Part shown: in pieces, positions 51,501-55,779 of the stretch
How the letters are laid out: every line of letters starts with the position of its first letter
Numbering within the stretch: position 1 is the first letter of the stretch
Assembly: GCA_002506365.1 (NCBI GenBank)
Contig: DAXK01000024.1
Span: 1-64,000 of the forward strand
Reading direction: 5' to 3'
Source of the DNA: an archaeon UBA583
GTDB lineage: Archaea > Nanobdellota > Nanobdellia > Woesearchaeales > UBA583
DNA length: 64,000 bases
The notes under the pieces: model-generated
Database searches by the model: none
What the model saw: the letters and a program-made list of their open reading frames with translations, nothing else
What the model was told of the DNA's origin: nothing
Position numbers and translations under genes: made by a program

Positions 51501-51755
51501 AGCTAAATTTTCTAAACTCCAAATTGGATCATTAGAACTTAGATCTTTTGTTGAACTTATAGAAAGAACTTGTGAATTTAAATTTATAAATTCAAAACTC
51601 AATCCCATATCATCATAATCTAAAGTTTCAAAATAAATTGTAACCTCACTAGAATTTTCTGATATGAAAACATCTCCAAACTGGAAACTGTAAACATTTG
51701 AAATAAACATTAAAAATGTTATGAAATAAATAATTTTGTGAAGTAATTTTTCCAT
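36570..51755 (-). CDS. Giant secreted multidomain surface protein (about 5,060 residues)
   Basis: The start is revised from an upstream TTG to the ATG at 51755 (MEKLLHKIIYFITFLMF, a signal peptide). The layout is roughly: beta-rich N-terminus; five Cys-motif repeats (about 690-970); an FG-GAP-like propeller segment with DVLGDLRDEIIVV (about 1000-1240); several Ig-like domains with TDN.GTC...WNP..L..G.YNVS motifs (about 2400, 4185 and 4385); a block of Ig-like repeats with the DG..(V/F)TVKA.D..GN pattern (about 2918-3435); lectin-like beta domains near 4500-4750; an Ala/Ser linker (about 4835-4857); and a final domain without a membrane anchor. It must be held by another surface protein or secreted. 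It is the first gene of the ATPase operon. Giant adhesin is the most likely role, by inference. Confidence 0.8.
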   Translation of the reverse strand: MEKLLHKIIYFITFLMFISNVYSFQFGDVFISENSSEVTIYFETLDYDDMGLSFEFINLNSQVLSISSTKDLSSNDPIWSLENLAVLGQTYTVADDYYKKRWKVILENKNLNLFENTSINFFDSSNTLIQTVSLKYIDYKLAGDFDLAGSILIESCSLYGLGVVGCENNESYLLVNNSGEYLFRVPAFVNGSKVVLNSESVLSFEKNSIESEKYSINVDNLLFLNSGIYQNNFAVFSNNKLKVLSSDNLSNVLWSSEFINEINFLSFGEFGGRSNVLIYGDSLGVWTNDFSSVSKISNDELILYDVFDSFSSYTRYSNVLKSDLTDLVLSLNTSSEIFVNLSSLGIGVGNSCNVFFKSTKLGNPDVNVSIDGNNYQIDSSIIFDSNYDIESGVTPDSFLSLKNKLLSTDLTYKNLNGETCDLSFKAGVNNLGVLGNDITFKLKDNSTVSMDLSNLKLITNFDEKTFANEVPKSVLDITSSSQLTIDVPFSVSGDACYVDFGVSSVGVKNDLFLDVGSSSVKLDTNSILSSGYQSYKNFDVLNVINYFDLDSATQVISNNLSNTNAEICEVSVGVVGVGDMSGLDLSFDVVTDSDLVSLATVSKKNFIEYTAQDSFDKSDSVLIGKNNEVSLSDNFVFDTNLFIGDVSKFKTCKVKLDTCYNGVGSNNLEVFFSSNTFNIDSNTVSACSPTASPVEFDVPCSLLETKPQVSISCSGCDNSNYFELGLQNQSKYDLNSFIEYGNSTKEYYSTNNLNPLFEVYTKESLDYQVVTGKVSCNALENNDLTLSCASCDTQNSVRVVGNITAEVSYETYTSYNFDKVSVPVSCEDLSSKSYNFNCPNCDGNNYYTVPVFNVSQGVINYNSNSISSSPYFNVLGTNLEDNSSLDVSVSCNQIPDKLNIKCDLCSENANIFFAKTLTSSDNLALGNLTTNGGLILDVKVTNSYDFSEVSVPISCNQAKNVSFSCFNCDQDNQFNLGLVSSKSGNSFSDTAGVLSLLSGEVDFSYYNFEQLVGDEYVGISSLGNLVAYDSLGNELFEKSISGFSYRYLVSNDLTTDIGKEIFVSNENELFVYSSEGNLIDSFTGFNKPKFEVTDKLFVINSNLNYVVYDYNLNVFKTGNLLNADGVLVDVLKLDVLGDLRDEIIVVTKDSGVSKFVIFDNTFSQKRVLTIDKYFNNFEVDKTTTGVILASSGYDVTKLSLSAIDGIEILVDGVSSYNYVDDFVNKITLPNLNGSVNSFMSSEVFSGIMDIFVPLKFVTSNFNPEFLADLTMIFSLDSDELVSEVLVDNFNFKSNLFAGQSYFADGVQINYNNDFAPLKIKKFSNLPGYVVGGIEVYDKNSLIVNSCDSSSFQDLDKEGFSNGCDFGLFYSINRDKDYFLYNDKVVPVIESSSTLDSNLLGNYLNKKISLNSSYSTSSINYVVSKINSIDLSDNSYSSINFLVKDENNLSISNVSLSPINNCYLDDFVKGSEKVLTDFYTKFNLNGKNYYACSQIVNENVSEINFVIEQLDNGEEISYGTFGLINDRPSVSNVTFDSYSFERNRNQKLNYSVLDLEGDDVQVIFQVYSLKQSKWVNLSVENISTTPGVGVNREVNFQLGNNYVGIVNYKIIVKDFERVSKNYLGDKIIEQGTFEVLNRQLDIVKVDTGLSRDLVINVYENGTLDAPNLGDIICNYYQTDSVGNNPSLLGNTLSNVGNSTCSLQLPSFYNPDTYYYYVVVSSKGFDDFQSEVLNQTFKSDLLASANLGATIFRTSNEDLVVSLTNSENNIITEQGVYCNLEILGETKTVTSDSNGKCTFTSFIKNIPNLNVCSIALGQINYEIYLTNYNTNKYFVDTNLTDSVFLKDNITLSIDSPVNSIAYDTGDNLVFDLGILDSCGNSVNVNNGDVFWKYLETDTGDFSVISTKQNDNWIIPADVFGSIDLQASVDSLMYAVVNTSVLLSVDDVLNIQITTEDEYSRHNNSLESISAQITTGNGLAIASSEYTGTWSGYRCDWFVENSLGQRTIYEDSLTNSNGQCFSALKPTCDYNVGEFKVGVILSGNLNPTLPVFENVSQNDVVFYDDFSNAQISPRISPLYTTGQADDVFYGNENQLSLEFSDSCNNFESSIANPIWSYVDSSRGVDLIFGDGFNVSYIPSSIMRGSSSVVVNLNDSTYYRFGNVIENITIVNTAKITDLIVPSYLTPNAVNQISCRVSVSGVSDLSFYQTEFDVGGNRFNVSTDSNGLAVLNINSNTLNTGAQEVYCRIYDFENPNYKIEADNSTYQFKELNLPDDLSIIGNVIFGNREYDLTKSSIGNIIYPHNMNNYTVYRKSIYPLYGPEKLYAGVEFATIGAVGTSKEGQQILVDGANVSMSIYRTSNGNLIDTVSCIQDPNKSNLGLTNPRDSIDNYHLKNCNLEWNPDNLPVGEYNVVISAAVPGQTGWTSEVYNADFEIWGILNSTLTIPAENARLVVNQNNNFNTHVYDEFGTRLDSSSVSVDYLIRDASENCYGVYLGTVSGGSDNTFAKTMNIYSINNYVVNDYRINDNWKIFTKSYGDFYETLDTYSSYELGPVHTCNYFWKERTFIDENNIYFDYPVNVDMITPEAAIIAPIDIGENSGKMKFVCRVRTFHGTAVPYAPTKLSCDGCNTINPTITQNGDSTGIIEKYITPVVSDYGNSYDFTCDVDNLLNIGNGNRLVVSGPATRNVLMSETLGTGWGDLPENYTFPTLSVGAYSDSSCSQPVTWVKSANAGDVYIGFSTSKGSDDLQSYRIEQSPITGSFPGPTPSEGSLIAAADSKCVRFSAMTKSNGVNAYTFKVKIQDESLVSQGSFFEKSVTVYIDDVGPKVQTITVEKPYYKPGANANVFVNLNPLTIGVDGLNDMKDIRYSEDTAYDKSFSKDSEGNWSASVVVPGSSGTNTFNLRIRDQSLYKDDKTFSIFVDDTEPTINTATVDSGCAGLPLTYGTACSPNTNFQIDVSDDNQIDRVRVTGSGLGNIYDSGTNGVNAGTFSKLDMVKNTNSLGDGTYAITFEAWDEAGNRGFTTVNLKVIKTGVVLNSLTQSKTYLSGTGDTADITGTVSSNVDLTIKEVISQSVNQCVASGQSCGVSAAIDASGFVEGKNTVTITAKDSLDNPTSKNFDFYLDTTLPVVTITTLVNDQYVKGSISVKANVVDVNRDNSLVSFTIGSCTETMTYISANQFSKSFDTTKPCVGGDGTKTLTVSATDKSGKVGSQSIDLKIDNTLPVVVISDPADGLVTENTHKVLATITEANFANAKAKVDSEVETLMICSGSGLTRNCEFDVITTGYSDGDHSVTVKATDNSGNQKSLVRNFKIDNNAPTINIYKVSNSDGRAYTSGIDGNYISGNMKLFATINDAADEGVDTTYDCIVDGTTYDMVSEGADAYSCTIDTTGISDGTYIFTVQAKDTLDNLNSKTVSLNVDNLNPVITGESFSGSLIKSGDSQTFSLTAGEPLYDICKVFYSDNGVLDGGDDEIVSVAVSGNTCGTTYSMSEGAGVSGNKFILVELTDRAGNKAVKSYDFVLDNAAPIIRSFGITNAEPSSPVTGGFPGVSPLKNMSWSSWVDENNGVNNLSRVYIRPVSGIGVDTNLREDLVYNGGINRFELTDKLPTYFGGTEGTTVFEVVAQDLVGNVGTDDFTFFISNSPPVINSVTSDVALLEVAEQSVVITSNITATPVTLRDLTFNIAEPDGNTFVYNFPQGGFTSPDSFDSYTFTPRVAGFHSVEVVATNIGNKNQTQTFTNVFNAVGTTSGSLTLSPQVSNADPIYVGEDYSFDLQVKLDNDGLARMKNSQLIFSGDGLKVDATNSIVNCGTILTGNFCLTTVRVTLDENVGNGNKLFFVLSNWKNVDSSNGFVSDTFTVNIDPTNRVRIISNELEKFDLNVGFNPQNIGLVNIQNYGNDKLDNVDISIYNGTLKQGLDNSDFTISFTPASYSSLAVSESKTFSMDMFSATARGNYNGYLKVDSTECLDDTCRSFVFTNISIFGKADSDFVQTVPLNNVIDKSSNVVTSLLATQGAIDFHCKYFDSLNVNSLIQNYPAELVLDSNLGESILLSNNTYNLSGPNVPGSLQYIWNFTTYSPGDYSLICRPKDDDSNFVKAGAQAVRNVTLIGNIIPTISYDYPATCLGSLYLYDSIACNNVNVTVNLKDFYGYPVINSQVNFTTNATEFNTLDQIGSCYTDNLGTCEINWNPDVLTAGIYNVSVLAGKSYYNSGNTSSEIQILGGYGLKILSPLDNILIYQDNYNFDFEVTDIDGSDITNSLSYNTTWSLESSAGSKVLSSSRAFNWNIDNTVLGNYNLTAKIQIGPDEVIAQRNVVVVRDTLIGSLTVENDILFRESLDILDITQSNVSVLVTDSATGLNVNNSNVMFKLNGVTDLGTCQTDVLGTCKILWNPSINLEAGVHNVSAFVSKQNYYNKSFSDLATVKVYVEPKWNTPSTISGELSNQFNMPLVCEVYESYKTVANPTEKFDTKFYMHKPAVLPKYVLGSVVNVDGVIYSWNSEDATNVTAQFSELFVGFDTKTNISVYETSSPVEDLGFNNLDTVSVEFNELSGGTTWDLLIQTPSGFETVFSGESSLSNSAFIGSNKQIKNVYIVFNGGAGASIKLSKVVLEQTITEETLEIGEAIILGSQFSSNPEVFGNLENFVGEDSIGFRSSANVNSLSSSEFNEDGDRSLGLNVSGVATNGVMDLEWNSPNLNDVSSFASLGFVVNNPNNLTLNLTVSILDETNCLVNFDLGEVKGKLSYPDINLSQFNSICNSNLDKLVLSFENVGQDPVEGAFYVDRFELFKSVLTENALASLNFHPYEYGDFRFSCEISDVANYVVKNSSKEKIIKLINSGSSADAGESAGGASDAAGAAASAGSVLSFELDLIEGDYVSANGAKGELETVKLYNLISSSRTFNISSSNNNLINFEGKNSTIVEMDEDTKVSEFIVSFDTTNIVKAQLEEFLLVTDIVSGESISVPIKLTLVDVNINVINPTSSSKLVDVLGANVYEINSNVEFNSSASYDGEFDKFGYEFKVANEVCETDYYGRVGDGLNIGCMMPFVKSNMLEDLIMRVNLGGSQNE
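36586..36590 (-). promoter_or_regulatory. Shine-Dalgarno site for the 1,677-residue ATPase
   Basis: GGAGG sits inside the last codons of the giant surface gene, 8 nt before the ATG at 36577. Stop and start overlap, so reinitiation or coupling is expected. Confidence 0.7.
48840..49690 (-). repeat. Five Cys-x-x-Cys-Asp repeats in the giant protein
   Basis: Successive units carry SISCSGCDNSN, TLSCASCDTQN, NFNCPNCDGNN, NIKCDLCSENA and SFSCFNCDQDN, each followed by a short beta strand and a further upstream Cys (VPVSC or VSVSC type). Spacing is about 55-75 residues. They look like small disulfide- or metal-stabilised beta units. Confidence 0.75.
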
Positions 51756-51761
51756 ATACAA

Positions 51762-52058
51762 ATTAATATCATTTTCTATTTAAAAACATCAACATTAACT
51801 CTAGTTAGTGACAAACCAAAAGTCCAAATTTTAAACTAAAAAGCAGAATTTAAGATAGAATCAAGAATTTTAAATTAAAAAAATAACTATTTGAAAATCA
51901 AACTATCCACTAGAATTTTTCCTACCAAATATTGCGAGTGGAACTAAATAAAAGTAAACTAAAATTTATTTTAAAATAACAACTCGAAAGTAAAATTAAA
52001 ATGAAAATCAAATAATCTAAGATAAATATATATTAAAATAAAAATGATTTAAAAAATA
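51762..52058. promoter_or_regulatory. Promoter and upstream region of the giant surface operon
   Basis: The segment nearest the gene holds a TATA-like box at 51776-51787 (minus strand), about 27 nt before the ATG at 51755, so the giant mRNA is probably leaderless. Farther up, TCCACT (about 51906-51911) and AGTGGA (about 51938-51943) form a 6-bp inverted repeat across a less AT-rich stretch. It is a possible regulator site or RNA hairpin. No gene is visible. Confidence 0.45.
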
Positions 52059-52949
52059 TTAATATTTTTCTAAATTTAAAGGATCTAAAATCCATGATAA
52101 TAATTTAATTAAATATTCTAAAATATAATAATGAATTACTACAAAAATTGAACTTACAATAGAGCAAAATAAAATAATAAAACTAATCACAACTGAATAA
52201 ATTAATTTTAAAATTTTAAAAGAATAATCTTCTTGAAAACTCTTTGCCAAAACTGCCTTATATGCCTTAACATCAAACAATTTATCATCCTCAGTATCTT
52301 TTAAATACCTATTAAAATCATCAAAAAACTCATCAAAATCTTTACAATTTACAATTTCATTTTTCTGACAAGATTCAATATATCCAGTGATAAAACCTTG
52401 CTCATAAGCATCTAATTTATAAGGAACAATAATAGAACCAGACTGCTCATTCATTTTATCAATAATTATTAAATATTCATCAACAAACCCAGAATCATCA
52501 TAAGCAATAAAAAAAATTGTTGAAAATAAAACTCCCAAAATAATTAAAACATAAGAATTTAAAATAATTAATTTATCCAAATTAAAATATCTATCTTGCT
52601 TAGAAAAATGATAAAAAATAAACAAACTTATAACAACAAAAATTAAATAAAAACTACTTAAAGACAAATACCCTAAAGAAAAAGTTAAAATAGTTGAAAT
52701 AAATAAAGAAATTATCACAAAAATAACCCCAACTAATTTTGAAAAATAATTTTTAAAAATAAAATATAAAACAAAATCTATCGATAAAAAAGTAAAGGAC
52801 AAAATCCCCAAAAATAAAATTTCAAATGAACTAAAAAGACCAAAAACTTTATCATACAAAAAATCAAATAGTAAATTAAAACTTATAAAAGTTAAAGTTA
52901 AAAAAAATATAACTAAACTTGAAAAACCTACGAATTTTTTTGAAAACAT
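52059..52949 (-). CDS. Polytopic membrane protein with one soluble loop, unknown
   Basis: The 296-residue protein has about five hydrophobic helices in the first 150 residues, a soluble region of about 85 residues (about 152-238) with acidic stretches and two Cys, and one or two final helices (about 245-285) before WILDPLNLEKY. No family is recognised. It lies between the second GGDEF gene (120 nt upstream) and the giant surface operon (about 300 nt downstream), all on one strand, so it may belong functionally to that locus, for example as a membrane signalling or export partner. That is inference from position only. Confidence 0.6.
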   Translation of the reverse strand: MFSKKFVGFSSLVIFFLTLTFISFNLLFDFLYDKVFGLFSSFEILFLGILSFTFLSIDFVLYFIFKNYFSKLVGVIFVIISLFISTILTFSLGYLSLSSFYLIFVVISLFIFYHFSKQDRYFNLDKLIILNSYVLIILGVLFSTIFFIAYDDSGFVDEYLIIIDKMNEQSGSIIVPYKLDAYEQGFITGYIESCQKNEIVNCKDFDEFFDDFNRYLKDTEDDKLFDVKAYKAVLAKSFQEDYSFKILKLIYSVVISFIILFCSIVSSIFVVIHYYILEYLIKLLSWILDPLNLEKY

Positions 52950-53069
52950 AAATAAATATTATTTCAAGTTGTTAAATATTTAAACTACTACTTTAAAGTA
53001 AATTGAATTATTAAACTAAAATAATTAAAATTATTGAAAATAAAAATAATTTAAATAAAAATAAATTAC

Positions 53070-53918
53070 TTAACGTTTTTTACAAACCACCTTATTTCTA
53101 CCTTCATCTTTTGCTTGATATAAAGCTGAATCAGCAAGTTCTTTTAAAACACTAGTATCCCTATAACTATTAGTATAACTTGATACTCCAAAACTACAAG
53201 TAATATTCCTATCAACAAAAAAAGAATCTAATTCATCACCAGAAGTCTCACCAACTATCAATAAATCTTGTCTATGTGAACTTGATAAATCATGAGCAGT
53301 AGTATGATTTAACCCATAGTGCCCAATAACTAATCTATCTTCAATACTCTCACGAATTCTATTAGCTACAATACCAGCAGATGCTAAATTTGTTTCAGGA
53401 AGTAAAATTGAAAATTCCTCACCACCATACCTAAAAGCTACATCCCTTGGCCGTAAATTATCCAAAATAATCTTCCCAAAAAGAGTTAAAGTATCATCAC
53501 CAACAGAATGACCATAAGTATCATTAACAGCCTTAAAATTATCTAAATCACACATAATATAACTAAAATCAGATGAAGAACAATTCTGAAAATCAACTGA
53601 CAAAGAATCCAATTTTCTTTCTAAAAAATCACGCTTTCTTAAACAAGTTAATTCATCAACAGATAATTTATTAATCTCATTTAATAAATTGGCAGCTAAA
53701 TCAAAATCACCATCAGCAATATGTTTATTATAACTAGGAGCAAATCCATAAATCATAAAATTTTTAAAAAAATCATTTAATTGGCTAGATCTAGAAGTTC
53801 GATTTTTATCTAAATCATTAGGCGTTTTCAAAAAATCAATTAAATCAAAAAATTCAGAACCACCTTTAAAACCTAAAGACAATTCAACTAAATTCCCAGA
53901 CCTATCATATAATTTCAT
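53070..53918 (-). CDS. GGDEF-domain protein (probable diguanylate cyclase) 2
   Basis: The 282-residue soluble protein has an N-terminal region of about 85 residues without a recognised sensory domain, then a canonical GGDEF domain. It starts DELTCLRKRDFLERKL, has the metal site IMCDLDNFKAVNDTYGHSVGD (Asp124 and the NDTYGH loop), the signature GGEEF (165-169), and an inhibitory-site RPRD (156-159) exactly five residues before it. All residues needed to make cyclic di-GMP are present. An insertion of about 30 residues lies between VIGHYGLN and RNITCSFGVSSY, shared in position with the other GGDEF protein, so the two are paralogues. It sits at the upstream side of the surface locus. Confidence 0.88.
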   Translation of the reverse strand: MKLYDRSGNLVELSLGFKGGSEFFDLIDFLKTPNDLDKNRTSRSSQLNDFFKNFMIYGFAPSYNKHIADGDFDLAANLLNEINKLSVDELTCLRKRDFLERKLDSLSVDFQNCSSSDFSYIMCDLDNFKAVNDTYGHSVGDDTLTLFGKIILDNLRPRDVAFRYGGEEFSILLPETNLASAGIVANRIRESIEDRLVIGHYGLNHTTAHDLSSSHRQDLLIVGETSGDELDSFFVDRNITCSFGVSSYTNSYRDTSVLKELADSALYQAKDEGRNKVVCKKR

Positions 53919-54013
53919 AAATACTTAAGTTTTTTAGCATATATAAAGTTATCTCTTATAAGTAACAAAAAAATAAAGGAAATTATATTTATTTATACAA
54001 TAAATAATTTAAA

Positions 54014-55696
54014 TTAAATAATATCGACAATATCTTCAACAATTAACTCAAAAGCAACTACTGGAACTAATAAACCAAAATTATTCAAAACAACTGGTGA
54101 TACCTCCCCAATAAATCCAACCGATTTACCACCAACTAAAATTTCAGCTGAACGACCAGCAATTAAAAACGGAATTTCATCATTAACTTTAATTTCAAAA
54201 TCAATATTATTTAATTTCATAAATGTATCTAAAACTCCTTTAATTTGTGTATAATTTGTTTTTGGATCAGCAATTGCAGAACAAATATGTCTTGTATTTT
54301 TAGCCCCAGTTTCACAAGATGAATCCTTTTGAATAGTAAACCCATTTTCAAAAACTTTTTGCGGATATTTATTTTTTCTATTAATTAACAAAGATTCCAA
54401 AATCTCAGGTAAAATTCTAACTCTCAACATATTTAAACCTTGATCCTCCGAATCAATTAATTTTTCAAATTCCTTATCAGGTTCATCAAAATTCATTTTA
54501 TTAAATTGAGTTTTAGTTGAACTTAACATATAAGAATATAATTCTAAAAACCCAAAATTAACCATAGTTTGAGACAATCTTTGAGTAAAATCACAAACTT
54601 CTAATGTTGAACCAACTGTTGCAATTTCTGGTAAAGCTGGAACAATATTATTATACCCATAAGCTCTCGCAATATCATCAGCAATATCAGAATCATGCCA
54701 AATATCAGCTCTAAAAGGTGGAATTAAAAAGGTAATTTCATCTCCTGAAACAGATTCAACTTCAAGCATAACTTTTAACGCTAAATCTTTAATTTCATCA
54801 CTATCCACATTAATCCCAATTAATTTGTTAATATAATCTAAAGAAACAGTATCCTTTGAATTATCCAAATTTAATTCATAAACTTCCCCATCTGAATACT
54901 CAACAGATACAGCTTCAGCACTACACCCCAATTCTAAAAATGTAGTAGTTAAAACTTTCAATAAATTATCTAAATAAGTTAAATTAAAACCTGAAATCTC
55001 AACAAATAAATCTTTATGATGTAAATCAACCCTACCAGTTTTATTTGAATTAATAACAGGAGGTAAACTTAAAACTTCATTATTTAAATCACGAAATACT
55101 GGAAAAACTTTGTGTCCAGATAATAAATGAGCAAACTTTTTCCCAGTCTCATGAGACTCTAAAATTTCATTTGCATTCATTTCACCCTCACCCTCAAGAG
55201 GAGCAAATACAATATCCTCAGGTTTCTCACCAGAAAATGTTACTGGAAACTTAAATTCATCCATAGGATAAATTCCAATTGAAGCTTTTTTTCTATGACG
55301 TCCAAAACTATCATGAATTTTTTCCTGAATTTCAATCATCTCATCTAATAACTCTTGAGTCATATTTACATCTCGTAAAATAACACAAACAGTTTTTGGA
55401 CGAACTGAATCAACAGAAGACTTAACAATAACTTTATTTGTAGCAGGAGCTAATTTATAATTAGGCAAATTTTTAGAAATTCCCCTATAATATCTAATAG
55501 CCCTACCGATACCAACAGTTGATACCATATCCATTTTTTCAGCAGTAATTTCTACTTTCATCTCAGGATCTTTTTCATCTGAAATTCCCTTCATATCCAT
55601 ACCCATCTCCTTTAAAGTTGTATCAATTTGTTCAACTGATAATTCTTCAAGAGCATATTCATTAATTTTTGATTGTTTTGCATATACATAAACCAT
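54014..55696 (-). CDS. pheT: Phenylalanyl-tRNA synthetase beta subunit
   Basis: The 560-residue protein is an archaeal-type PheT, shorter than the bacterial form because the N-terminal tRNA-binding-like and the C-terminal anticodon domains are absent. The B3/B4 editing region (e.g. FGRHRKKASIGIYPMDEF), the B5 domain (VSGDEITFLIPPFRADIWH, ADDIARAYGYNNI) and the class-II-like core are recognisable. It forms the alpha2-beta2 enzyme with PheS, charging tRNA-Phe. It follows pheS on the same strand with an 83-nt gap filled by three hairpins, and its ATG is paired in the last of them. Confidence 0.95.
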   Translation of the reverse strand: MVYVYAKQSKINEYALEELSVEQIDTTLKEMGMDMKGISDEKDPEMKVEITAEKMDMVSTVGIGRAIRYYRGISKNLPNYKLAPATNKVIVKSSVDSVRPKTVCVILRDVNMTQELLDEMIEIQEKIHDSFGRHRKKASIGIYPMDEFKFPVTFSGEKPEDIVFAPLEGEGEMNANEILESHETGKKFAHLLSGHKVFPVFRDLNNEVLSLPPVINSNKTGRVDLHHKDLFVEISGFNLTYLDNLLKVLTTTFLELGCSAEAVSVEYSDGEVYELNLDNSKDTVSLDYINKLIGINVDSDEIKDLALKVMLEVESVSGDEITFLIPPFRADIWHDSDIADDIARAYGYNNIVPALPEIATVGSTLEVCDFTQRLSQTMVNFGFLELYSYMLSSTKTQFNKMNFDEPDKEFEKLIDSEDQGLNMLRVRILPEILESLLINRKNKYPQKVFENGFTIQKDSSCETGAKNTRHICSAIADPKTNYTQIKGVLDTFMKLNNIDFEIKVNDEIPFLIAGRSAEILVGGKSVGFIGEVSPVVLNNFGLLVPVVAFELIVEDIVDII

Positions 55697-55775
55697 TTTT
55701 TCACTTGTTAAAAAATGGCACCATTTTCCATTGGAAAATCTGTGCCTCGTTTTGATGACATTGTCATCACAACGA
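55693..55775 (-). promoter_or_regulatory. Three-hairpin element between pheS and pheT
   Basis: On the transcript, hairpin 1 spans 55747-55775 (TCGTT/AACGA outside, GATGAC/GTCATC inside, AAT loop). Hairpin 2 spans 55717-55746 (GGCAC/GTGCC outside, ATTTTCC/GGAAAAT inside, AAT loop). Hairpin 3 spans 55693-55718 (CCATTTTTT/AAAAAATGG, 9 bp, 8-nt loop). The pheT AUG (55694-55696) lies in the 3' arm of hairpin 3. Hairpins 2 and 3 share bases 55717-55718. The element fills the gap between stop and start almost exactly. Confidence 0.75.
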
Positions 55776-55779
55776 ATTT

